The notes below the pieces were generated by a model that was not told where the DNA came from, made no database searches, and worked only from the letters and a program-made list of their open reading frames with translations. The position numbers and the translations under genes are program-made. DNA of 64,000 nt, from assembly GCF_020166395.1 (NCBI RefSeq), contig NZ_JAIQXU010000016.1, positions 1 to 64,000 of the forward strand, given 5' to 3'. This document shows positions 7,226-14,600 of the stretch, piece after piece. Within the stretch, counting starts at the first letter, position 1. Each line of letters begins with the position of its first letter. Origin of the DNA: Deinococcus betulae (GTDB taxonomy: Bacteria; Deinococcota; Deinococci; Deinococcales; Deinococcaceae).

Positions 7226-8452
7226 ATGAACACATCCGCTGCCCTCCTCGACATCGCCCGCCACCTCACCCCCCAGACCCCGGTGCAGGTCTTGACCCTC
7301 AGTGCCCCGGCCCAGCCACCCACGCAAGTTGCCCTCAAAGGCGAGCATGTCTGCGGCATTCAAGGCCCCGTCACTCCGTCCTGGCAAACCACCCTGCGCC
7401 ACTCCGGCGTGCACCCCGCTGCCCTGCACGACGCCCAACAGCGCGCCCACTCCCTGGATGACGCGCTTGGGTCACTCATCCGCCGCGGTCAGATCACGCC
7501 CCACACCCTGCACGGCCTCGCCCGTGACCGCCTCCTGCACGCCCTGTTGCCGCTCCTCCACCAACCGGTCACGGCCACGTTGCAGCCCAGCCTGATGGAC
7601 CATTGGGGCGGCACCGCCACGCCCCGTGTCCCCCTCCGGGACAGTGTGAGCGAAGTCCTGCGCCTGGATGACGCAGCACCGCCCGCGGTCCCCCTTTCCC
7701 AGGCCTACGCCGCCTCGCCAGCCCACGTCCCCGCGGGGGATGACGAGAGCTTCGACCTCATGGTCTACCGCGCCGCTCTGCAAGGGCAAACCCTGCAGAC
7801 GATGGCCCAGCGCCTGCCACTCCGCTTTGACCAGCTGCGCCGCACCCTGGCGGCTTTAGAGGTGGGCGGCTACCTGTGGCCGGCCACCGGGGCCCCCACG
7901 CGGCCGATGGCGCACCCTCAGCTCCAGGTCGGCGACGTCGCCCCGGACTTCGTGCTCGCTGCCCTGGGGGGCGGCGAAGTGCGCTTATCAAGCCTGCGGG
8001 GGCAGCGGGTCTGGCTGAGCCTGAACCGGCAAAGCACCTGCGCGATCTGCAACCCCCGGCACGCGGAAGTGATCGCGGTGCAGGACCAGCTGGTGCCCCT
8101 GGGCGTGAAGACCGTCAGTGTCTGGGGGAGCGGCTTGAGCGACCTGGGGCGGGGCATTGGGAAGCAGCAGCCACCGTATGCCGTGCTGGCCGACCCGGCT
8201 GACACCACCTACGCCCGCTACGGGCTGACCTTCAGCCTGGCCGGCACGCTGGACCCCCGCAACCTGAGCACCATGTCCAAGGGCTTCCGGATGATGGGGC
8301 TCTCGGCCCTGAAGTCCGATGGAGAGCTGTTCCGGATGCCCGCGGAATTCCTGATCGGGAAAGACGGCCGGATCGAACGCGTGCATTACAGCGCCTATGG
8401 GGCGGATTTCCTGCCCATTGAAGAGGTCCTCGCCTGGGCCCGGCGCCCATGA
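7226..8452 (+). CDS. PATAN/DUF4388-like and winged-helix domains fused to a peroxiredoxin-like domain
   Basis: 408 aa. Residues 1-120 resemble the DUF4388 (PATAN) domain common in Deinococcus-Thermus. About 175-215 (FDLMVYRAALQGQTLQTMAQRLPLRFDQLRRTLAALEVGGYL) look like a winged-helix segment. About 230-408 are an AhpC/TSA thioredoxin-fold domain: VGDVAPDFVLAALGGGEVRLSSLRGQRVWLSL, then C272-A-I-C275, FLIGKDGRIERVHY and the C-terminal helix. The Cys motif is CxxC-like rather than the usual peroxidatic PxxxTxxC, so thiol-disulfide chemistry is possible. It opens the + strand series and overlaps the next gene by ATGA. The first two domain calls are weaker than the third. Confidence 0.75.
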   Translation: MNTSAALLDIARHLTPQTPVQVLTLSAPAQPPTQVALKGEHVCGIQGPVTPSWQTTLRHSGVHPAALHDAQQRAHSLDDALGSLIRRGQITPHTLHGLARDRLLHALLPLLHQPVTATLQPSLMDHWGGTATPRVPLRDSVSEVLRLDDAAPPAVPLSQAYAASPAHVPAGDDESFDLMVYRAALQGQTLQTMAQRLPLRFDQLRRTLAALEVGGYLWPATGAPTRPMAHPQLQVGDVAPDFVLAALGGGEVRLSSLRGQRVWLSLNRQSTCAICNPRHAEVIAVQDQLVPLGVKTVSVWGSGLSDLGRGIGKQQPPYAVLADPADTTYARYGLTFSLAGTLDPRNLSTMSKGFRMMGLSALKSDGELFRMPAEFLIGKDGRIERVHYSAYGADFLPIEEVLAWARRP

Positions 8453-9042
8453 CGCTGGTCACCTATTGGCAGCGCCACATTGAGCGCCGAATCGCCCAGT
8501 ACCGGATCGCCGCGCTGGGCCTGGACCAGACTGAAGACCTGTCAGACGAGGCCCTGCAGGACCTCTCGACGCTGCTTGAGCACTGGACCGAATGGCAGTA
8601 CCTCTTCCCCACCCCCTTTCCAGATGTATGGCGTTTCTGGGCCACCCTGGGGGCGCCGGCGGATCAGTTGCCGGCCCTCCGCTTGACGGCCCTGCCCCCT
8701 GAAGTGACGAGCACACTCCGTCCAGGGGACCTCTACATGCTGTGGCGCGCCCTGCTGCTGACCGATCTCATTCTGATGCGGCACTGGCTCACGGGACCGG
8801 ATGTCGCCCTGGGGCGCCGCACCGTGCTCAGTGGACTGCACCAGGGGCTGACGGACCGGCAAAGTCCCGTGGCCGACGTGGTCGCTCTGCTCCAGACTGC
8901 GCCGAACCTGCCCCACGAGGGGCTGCACCAGGAAGGGTGGTGGCTGGCCGAACTGCTCGCGCACACCGGGGTGGCCATCACGACCACCTCGCTCAACCGC
9001 CGGGTGCCTGGCCTGGGCTCCCGACCAGGGGCTGATTCATGA
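8449..9042 (+). CDS. hypothetical protein in the 7.2-13.2 kb operon
   Basis: 197 aa, mostly helical by composition, with no recognised family, signal peptide or membrane segment (YWQRHIERRIAQYRIAALGL... and ALLLTDLILMRHWL). ATG 8449 overlaps the TGA of the peroxiredoxin-like gene, and its own end overlaps the next start by ATGA. Translational coupling on both sides shows it belongs to one transcription unit and is probably made in fixed ratio with its neighbours. Confidence 0.65.
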   Translation: MTLVTYWQRHIERRIAQYRIAALGLDQTEDLSDEALQDLSTLLEHWTEWQYLFPTPFPDVWRFWATLGAPADQLPALRLTALPPEVTSTLRPGDLYMLWRALLLTDLILMRHWLTGPDVALGRRTVLSGLHQGLTDRQSPVADVVALLQTAPNLPHEGLHQEGWWLAELLAHTGVAITTTSLNRRVPGLGSRPGADS

Positions 9043-9878
9043 CCCGCCTGCCTGCGAGCTGGGCCGGGGTGGTGGAGGGGTTAAAGCTGGCCCCAATTCC
9101 CGACGGGGTCAAGCCCCCACTCGACTTGGCGGCCCTGGCGGCCGCCCTGCAGGCCGGGGTGCGCACGCCTCAGGGCTGGGACGCGCTGCTGGCCCACGCG
9201 GCGCGGACTCCGCTCCCAGAAATCGCGCGGCAATGGCAGCGCACCCCCACGCGCGTCGAGCAAATCCGCCGTAAGGCCCGTGCCCAACTGCGCTGCGCCG
9301 CCCACGGCCGAGCGGAGGGTGACGTGCTCTGGAACTGGGCCGCCGTGCCCCAGGTGGTCGACGTGCCCGCCCAGGATCAGGTGTGGAGCCTCCTTGTGAG
9401 CGCCTTTCCTCTTCAGGCCACACCGCGCCTGGGCCTGCACACGGTCCAACTGGGGCCGGGCCGCTGGGCGCTGTATCAGGGGGACGCCCCGCACACCTTC
9501 CGGCACGCGGCTCTGCCACTCGGCGCCGCTGTTCCAGGGCCGGAGGCCGCCGCGCAATTAACGCTGACCCCAGCGCTGCTTGCCGCCGTCTGGCCCGCGC
9601 TGGGGGTGCAACAGCTCCGGAATGGACGCTACGTCAGCGCCCTGCCGCAGTGGTCCAGCGCGCACTGGGTGGAGGCCTTGCTTGCGGCCTTGCAGGACAT
9701 CGGCGAACGGGCGTGGGATGAGCACCTGCTGCTCACCGCCTACCGGGCGCTGCCTGGCGCGCCGGACGTGCAGGACCACACCCTTCGACTGGCGCTGCGC
9801 CGCTCGGCCCAGGTGATTCGGGGGCCACAAGCCGGGCTCTGGGTTGCGGTGGCCCCACCCGCGCGGCAGGCTTCGTGA
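9039..9878 (+). CDS. hypothetical protein with a sigma-region-4-like HTH
   Basis: 279 aa. Residues about 50-88 (LLAHAARTPLPEIARQWQRTPTRVEQIRRKARAQLR) read like the helix-turn-helix of sigma region 4: a helix, the turn RTPTRVEQI, and a basic recognition tail. The remaining two thirds are of unknown fold. It could be an anti-sigma or sigma-like regulator or a DNA-binding structural partner. ATG 9039 overlaps the previous stop. Its TGA overlaps a GTG at 9875 in the frame of the next gene. Confidence 0.6.
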   Translation: MTRLPASWAGVVEGLKLAPIPDGVKPPLDLAALAAALQAGVRTPQGWDALLAHAARTPLPEIARQWQRTPTRVEQIRRKARAQLRCAAHGRAEGDVLWNWAAVPQVVDVPAQDQVWSLLVSAFPLQATPRLGLHTVQLGPGRWALYQGDAPHTFRHAALPLGAAVPGPEAAAQLTLTPALLAAVWPALGVQQLRNGRYVSALPQWSSAHWVEALLAALQDIGERAWDEHLLLTAYRALPGAPDVQDHTLRLALRRSAQVIRGPQAGLWVAVAPPARQAS

Positions 9879-9925
9879 CCACCCGACTCACCACAGCGCC
9901 ACGTCTTTTCACCCAGGAGACCTCC

Positions 9926-10246
9926 ATGACAACGTCACCACTGGACGCGGCCCAGCCGCTCCTCACGCCCGACGAGTACCGCCGGGACCTCCGCGCCGTC
10001 GCCCACCGCATGGCCGAGTTTGATGCCGAGCGGCCCACCCTTCAGCTGCTCCTGATCCAAGAGCGGCTGGCCCGGCAAGACGACCCCACCCCCGACGATC
10101 TGGCCACCTGGCCGGACACGCGGCGGCAATGGGTCCGGCGCCGCCGCGCAAGGCTGTTTCAGAGCGTCCTCATCCTTGTCCTCGCCGGCGTGGCCCTCTG
10201 GTGGCTGTTCTCCTCCGACCTGGCCGGTCTCTCTTGCCTGCTGTGA
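9926..10246 (+). CDS. small tail-anchored membrane protein
   Basis: 106 aa from ATG 9926, preceded by AGGAG at good spacing; the longer GTG 9875 start would overlap the preceding stop and is a possible alternative. The first 70 residues are soluble and charged (PDEYRRDLRAVAHRMAEFDAERP). Residues about 80-98 (LFQSVLILVLAGVALWWLF) form one C-terminal transmembrane helix after an Arg-rich stretch, which suggests a cytoplasmic domain held at the membrane. Unknown family. Confidence 0.6.
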   Translation: MTTSPLDAAQPLLTPDEYRRDLRAVAHRMAEFDAERPTLQLLLIQERLARQDDPTPDDLATWPDTRRQWVRRRRARLFQSVLILVLAGVALWWLFSSDLAGLSCLL

Positions 10247-10281
10247 GCGAACGGGCACCCTCTCCCAGCACCGGACCCCTC

Positions 10282-12699
10282 ATGACGCCGGATTGGCTCC
10301 GCCGTCTCCAGGCCCGATTCGGTCGCGCGGTCGCCCTTGTCCCCGCCGCTGAGGGTGGACTGCTGGACTTTCACCTCAGCCCCCACCTGCTCCGCCTCCT
10401 GATTGACCACCAAGCCACCAGCCTCCCGCGCGCCGTCGCCGAGTGCGTCATGAACAGCGTGGACGCCGGCGCTGGCCGCATCGACGTCACCCTGCACACC
10501 GACCAGCATCACCGGATGCACGCCCTCACGGTTCAAGATGACGGCCGCGGCTTCACCACCCGCCAGGACGTCGAGCAGTATTTCCGCACCTTCGGCTTCG
10601 ACCACGACACCGACGCTGAACGCGGCCGGCGCCAATACGGCCGGTTCGGCATCGGGCGCGCGCAGCTCTGGGCCTTCGGCGCCGTCCAGTGGCGCACCGG
10701 CCCCTTCGAGCTCGGCGTCAATACCCAAGAGCACGGCGTCGCCTTCACCTTGACAGCGGACCTGCCCCAGCAGGTCGGCACCCAAATCCACGCCACCCTC
10801 TTCAAGCACGCCCCCACCTTTACCCTTCAGGAGCATCTCGAAGACCACCTGCGCTATGTCGACGTTCCCCTCTTCCTGAATGGCGCCCAGATCAATCAGC
10901 CGCCCAGCCAGGAAACGTGGGCCTTTGAGGACGAGGACGCGTATTACGACCTGCGGCCCGGCGGCGGGGTCCACCTCTACAACCTGGGCGTCCTGATCGG
11001 CGAAGTGGACGAGAAATTTGCCGGCGGCGGCGTGATCGTCAGCAAGAAGGCCCTCCGCCTCAACTTGACCCGCACGCGCACGATTGAACGGGACGAGTTG
11101 GGCACCCGCATCCTGGCCACCATGCACCGCTTGGTGCTGGCCCACGTCAAAGCGCAGGCCAAGTTGTCTGAAGGTGAGCGGGCCTTCCTGGCCCGCGCGT
11201 ATCTGAAGGGTGAAGTGGCGTGGGCCGAGGTGCAGGGCCTCAAGCTCATCACCACGGTTGACGACCGCGACCACACCCTGAGCGCCTTCGCCAATCTGGT
11301 CGCACAGCGGGGGCTGGTCGGGGCCGCCACGCGGGGCGAGGCGCTGGCGGACAAGGCCTCCCAGCACGGGCTGGCGGTGGTGCTCGCTGAGCGCACCCTC
11401 ACCCGGTGGGGCGTGTCGAGCGTGACCGGATTCAAAATCGCTCTGTGCCGCGCCATTCTCCCCAACGCTGATGTCGACGAGGCCACTGTGGCCGACCAGT
11501 GGGACGCGAGGGACGCAGCCGAGCAGGACTTCTTTGAGGCCATCCAGCACGGCGTGTGGGCTGAGAACCTGGCCCAGCACGTGGATGACCGCGTGTTCCG
11601 GCACGCCCAGATTCCCCGCGGAGAGTGGACCGTTGAAGAGCGCGCCGTGCTGGCGGGCTTGCAGAAAATCGTGCCGCGCGCGGCCCAGGCGCTGCGGCTC
11701 CGGAACGGCAAGCGCAAGGTGATCCTGGGCGACAGCACGGGCGCTCAGGCCTGGACCGACGGCCGAAGCTTTATCGCCCTGGACCGGCGCCTGGTCCCGC
11801 TCGCCCAGCGAGGCTTGCCCGGCTTCACCCGCTTAGCTTTGCTGATCCTGCACGAGATGACGCACGCGCAGGAAAGCCTGGGCAGCGACGTGCACGACGC
11901 GGCCTTCTACTCGGCTTATCACGACGCGAGCCTGACGGACGTGTTCGGCCCCGCACCTCAGGACGCCCTGGACGTGTATGTCACCCGGCTACTGGACAAG
12001 CAGCTGCCGCTGAGCCGGGCCGCCCTGAGAACATCCAGCGTGCAGTACAGAGTGCGGAGCCTCCCCGACTTGCTGGCGCAGCATGGGCGGCGGGACCGTC
12101 CCTGGGCCTGCACGGTGCGGCACCACACCTGGCACGGGCGGGTGCTGATCATTCACGAGCTGCGCCGAACCGAGGAACGGCGCTGGTGGGGGCAAGCGTC
12201 TCTGGTGCGTGGCACGTTGTATGCCCAGGATGGGGCATGCCTGGGCGAGCTGGTCTTGACCGAGGAGGTGGACCTGGCCGTCTGGGTTGAAGAGTCACCG
12301 CCCAAGACCCTTCAACCAGCGCCGCCGATCCAATTGCCGAAGGCGCTGTCCAGGGCGGTGCAAGGGCGGCTGAGGGCGTATATCCAGGCAAGGACCGGCC
12401 CCGTACAGGTGCACGTCAGCTGCAAGGTGGACGGTTCAGGGCCCCGGTTTCGGGTGGGGTTGCATATTCCGTCGGCCCGAGACGCGTACTGGAGTGTCAC
12501 CCCGACGCACCTCACGGCGGCGCCGACCCTGGCGGCGGCCGAGCGCTTGGCGGAGTTGGCCCAGGTGTGGCTGCACGCACAGGGCCGAGCGGCGACACCT
12601 GCTGAGCCGGAGCCGTCAGAAGCGCCACACGAGCCACCACGGCCTGACTTGGCCGGGGTCGACACCCCACCGCCCTTGTCCACAGGAGTCACTGCATGA
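10282..12699 (+). CDS. GHKL-type ATP-binding protein with a HExxH motif
   Basis: 805 aa from ATG 10282 (GTG 10243, overlapping the previous stop, is an alternative). The N-terminal GHKL fold of the Hsp90/MutL type is clear: E54...N58 in RAVAECVMNSVDAGAG, D86-D-G-R-G90, and GRFGIGRAQLW. The middle resembles the S5-like second domain of such ATPases. Around residue 524 is LLILHEMTHAQESLGSDVHDAAFYSAYHD, with HExxH followed by further His/Asp that could complete a zinc site. The C-terminal quarter is unknown and proline-rich at the end. It may couple ATP-driven dimerisation to a protease. Its stop overlaps the next ATG. The ATPase call is firm; metallopeptidase activity is inferred. Confidence 0.8.
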   Translation: MTPDWLRRLQARFGRAVALVPAAEGGLLDFHLSPHLLRLLIDHQATSLPRAVAECVMNSVDAGAGRIDVTLHTDQHHRMHALTVQDDGRGFTTRQDVEQYFRTFGFDHDTDAERGRRQYGRFGIGRAQLWAFGAVQWRTGPFELGVNTQEHGVAFTLTADLPQQVGTQIHATLFKHAPTFTLQEHLEDHLRYVDVPLFLNGAQINQPPSQETWAFEDEDAYYDLRPGGGVHLYNLGVLIGEVDEKFAGGGVIVSKKALRLNLTRTRTIERDELGTRILATMHRLVLAHVKAQAKLSEGERAFLARAYLKGEVAWAEVQGLKLITTVDDRDHTLSAFANLVAQRGLVGAATRGEALADKASQHGLAVVLAERTLTRWGVSSVTGFKIALCRAILPNADVDEATVADQWDARDAAEQDFFEAIQHGVWAENLAQHVDDRVFRHAQIPRGEWTVEERAVLAGLQKIVPRAAQALRLRNGKRKVILGDSTGAQAWTDGRSFIALDRRLVPLAQRGLPGFTRLALLILHEMTHAQESLGSDVHDAAFYSAYHDASLTDVFGPAPQDALDVYVTRLLDKQLPLSRAALRTSSVQYRVRSLPDLLAQHGRRDRPWACTVRHHTWHGRVLIIHELRRTEERRWWGQASLVRGTLYAQDGACLGELVLTEEVDLAVWVEESPPKTLQPAPPIQLPKALSRAVQGRLRAYIQARTGPVQVHVSCKVDGSGPRFRVGLHIPSARDAYWSVTPTHLTAAPTLAAAERLAELAQVWLHAQGRAATPAEPEPSEAPHEPPRPDLAGVDTPPPLSTGVTA

Positions 12700-12812
12700 A
12701 CATGGACCCAGATGTTCGTCCCCCCGCCCACCCCACGGCGCCGGTCACCGCGTCTTCTCAGGCACAGGCCAAACTCGGCGCCACTCGGGCGCACCCTTCA
12801 GGAGGGTCTTTC

Positions 12813-13202
12813 ATGCTCCAGCAGCTCTCTGCACTCTTTTCACGCCGCCCGCAGGCGCCTGACCCGGCTCAAGCCGCCCTGCAGGCGGCGCTGCAGGCCC
12901 TGACCTGTGCGGCCGCTGAACACACGCTGGTGAGGGGCGAACTACACGTGGACCACACGCCGTCCGGCGAGCCCCGGGTGTTGGCCGAGGCGCTGCTTCA
13001 GGATGCGCAGGGCCGCTGTCACGTGCTCACCTACGGTGAGGCAGCCACCGACTTGAGAGACACCCTTCAGACCCCAGACACGTATCAGCCTGGAGTCCTG
13101 GCCACGGGCCCGTCTCACCTGGCGTTCTGGTACACCCTCCAGTCGACCCCGGAAGGGTTGATCGCGGTCCTGAAAGACGAGCAGCCCCGGTGGACACGAT
13201 GA
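12813..13202 (+). CDS. hypothetical protein downstream of the GHKL gene
   Basis: Unknown family, 129 aa. There are two credible starts. ATG 12813 has a perfect AGGAGG seven bases upstream. ATG 12696 overlaps the GHKL stop and also has AGGAG before it, which would add a Pro/Ala-rich 39-residue leader. I list the shorter form; both may be used. The core (VRGELHVDHTPSGEPRVLAEALLQDAQGRCHVLTYGEAATDL) looks like a beta-rich soluble domain. Confidence 0.55.
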   Translation: MLQQLSALFSRRPQAPDPAQAALQAALQALTCAAAEHTLVRGELHVDHTPSGEPRVLAEALLQDAQGRCHVLTYGEAATDLRDTLQTPDTYQPGVLATGPSHLAFWYTLQSTPEGLIAVLKDEQPRWTR

Positions 13203-13227
13203 CATCGGTCGCCTTTGAGGGGGCGCG

Positions 13228-13698
13228 GTGACGGCCCCTGCCCCGCGCCCCATGAGGCCTGAAGCGGAGGCGGTCTTACGGGTCATGCAGCAGCGGCCGC
13301 TCGACTGGTGGTACACCCGCAATGTCGGCATTCAGGATGGCCTCACCGGCCGTGGTCGCGTCTCCATCTGTTATGTGGGCCTGGCGGTGCTGGAAGACCA
13401 TGGCCTGGTCACCCACCGCTACGAGCCCGCCCCGGGTGAAACCGAGGCAGAGGCCCGGCAGGCGGTCACCGATGGGGTGGCCGCGCATGACGCGGCCCGC
13501 GCCGCCCTGCCGTGGTGGCAGCGGTGGTGGGCGCCCCCCGAGCTGGGCCGGGAGGATGAACCGCGCCGCCGCAGTCAGTACCGGCTCACCGAGAAAGGAC
13601 GCGGCACCGTGATGCCCTCGCCCGTGCCAGCAAAGGCCCGGTTTCAGCTGGGCCAGCCGCTGATGCCTGTACCGGTCCCGCTGCCCGTCAACCGGTGA
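13228..13698 (+). CDS. small winged-helix (PadR/MarR-like) protein
   Basis: 156 aa from GTG 13228. Residues 8-70 (PEAEAVLRVMQQRPLDWWYTRNV... YVGLAVLEDHGLVTHRYEP) fit a winged-helix fold: helix, helix, recognition helix and wing, as in PadR-type regulators. Residues 108-125 (DEPRRRSQYRLTEKGRGTV) contain the typical YRLTEKG ending of such domains. The insert between them is Ala/Trp-rich. It may regulate the upstream operon. Family level only; the ligand is unknown. Confidence 0.6.
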   Translation: MTAPAPRPMRPEAEAVLRVMQQRPLDWWYTRNVGIQDGLTGRGRVSICYVGLAVLEDHGLVTHRYEPAPGETEAEARQAVTDGVAAHDAARAALPWWQRWWAPPELGREDEPRRRSQYRLTEKGRGTVMPSPVPAKARFQLGQPLMPVPVPLPVNR

Positions 13699-13735
13699 GC
13701 ACCCGGTGGCCGTGGCCACCACCTCAAGGAGACCC

Positions 13736-14233
13736 ATGACCCCTCATGACCAGCATGAACCCGTTCGACTCCACGACGCCATCGCGGCCGCCATGCGCCG
13801 CCGGCAGCTCAACACCGTCGGCGACTTCGCGGACGCCAGTGGCCTGTCCCGCAACGAGATCTACGCTCTCCTTCGACCAGACGCGACCCCCAGCCCCCAG
13901 ACAGTGCAGACACTGAGCACAGCACTTGATCTCTCGGTCCTTGAAGTCCGGGCGTTGTTGACGCGGCCACCACATCTCCAGGTGGAGCCTCACGTCCATC
14001 CTGGTCTTCAGGCTGCGTATGACACGCATGTCGGTGTCGACACCGTGGAGATGTTTGCTGCTCGACACCAGCTCTCGCCCCTGATGGTGGCCCTGGCCCT
14101 GGAAGGCCGCGTGGTCACCCTGACGGTTGGGGATGTCACCCAGATCGCCGCCGCGCTCGGCTTCGCCCTCATCCCGTTCTTGCAGCAGATTGAGGCTGGA
14201 ACCCAGGGGCCGGGTGAAGGCGCTAGGCCCTGA
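13736..14233 (+). CDS. XRE-type helix-turn-helix regulator
   Basis: 165 aa from ATG 13736, preceded by AAGGAGACCC. Residues 12-65 (HDAIAAAMRRRQLNTVGDFADASGLSRNEIYALLRPDATPSPQTVQTLSTALDLSV) form a Cro/CI-type HTH with the usual helix 2/turn/helix 3 (FADASGLSRNEIY). A second helix-rich half (VDTVEMFAARHQLSPLMVALALEG...) resembles another HTH repeat. It is the last gene before a double-hairpin region and is likely a repressor of this operon or of the helicase gene that follows. Confidence 0.75.
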   Translation: MTPHDQHEPVRLHDAIAAAMRRRQLNTVGDFADASGLSRNEIYALLRPDATPSPQTVQTLSTALDLSVLEVRALLTRPPHLQVEPHVHPGLQAAYDTHVGVDTVEMFAARHQLSPLMVALALEGRVVTLTVGDVTQIAAALGFALIPFLQQIEAGTQGPGEGARP

Positions 14234-14346
14234 CGTGGGCGCCGGGGCCAGACGCAGGGCACTTCGCCTTGACCGGCGATAAAGGGTGTGGTGTGCTGCA
14301 CATCCAGGCGGCCGGATGGGGATCTGGTGGAGAACTCGCGCCTGGT

Positions 14347-14370
14347 GAGGGTCCCCGCACAGGGACCCTC
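14347..14370 (+). terminator. hairpin after the XRE gene
   Basis: Perfect 9-bp stem GAGGGTCCC / GGGACCCTC with a six-base loop, followed by a short TTCC. It probably ends the 7.2-14.2 kb transcription unit. The U-tract is weak. Confidence 0.5.
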
Positions 14371-14386
14371 TTCCATTGGTATAGGT

Positions 14387-14415
14387 TTGGCGAATCCTGC
14401 ATACCGTGCTACACT
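14387..14415 (+). promoter_or_regulatory. strong sigma70-type promoter
   Basis: TTGGCG (14387-14392), exactly 17 bp, then TACACT (14410-14415). The predicted start is near 14422, immediately before a terminator hairpin at 14426-14449. It points toward the helicase gene at 14601. Confidence 0.6.
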
Positions 14416-14425
14416 GTGCAACATC

Positions 14426-14449
14426 AAAGGCGACCCATCGGTCGCCTTT
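14426..14449 (+). terminator. intrinsic terminator or attenuator in the helicase leader
   Basis: Perfect 10-bp stem AAAGGCGACC / GGTCGCCTTT, loop CATC, followed by CTTCATT. It begins only a few bases after the predicted start of the promoter at 14387-14415, so most transcripts could stop after roughly 30 nt unless the hairpin is overridden. It may act as an attenuator of the helicase gene. Confidence 0.6.
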
Positions 14450-14600
14450 CTTCATTCCAACCCTGGTCAGCGGCACCGGCATCACCGCCCATTCGGTCAC
14501 CCCGGCAGCAGGCAAACTGCGCTAACGTGCAAGCCACGACCTTTGTCCGTTCAGTGCCCCGCAGACCACCGCACCCCCTGATCTGAGGAGAGACCCCAGC

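Noticed and set aside
10159..11604. Long open minus frame opposite the GHKL gene
   Set aside because: It is the antisense shadow of a GC-rich gene whose motifs are clear on the plus strand.
14234..14600. tRNA gene in the gap before the helicase
   Set aside because: No cloverleaf could be built; the hairpins there are terminator-type.
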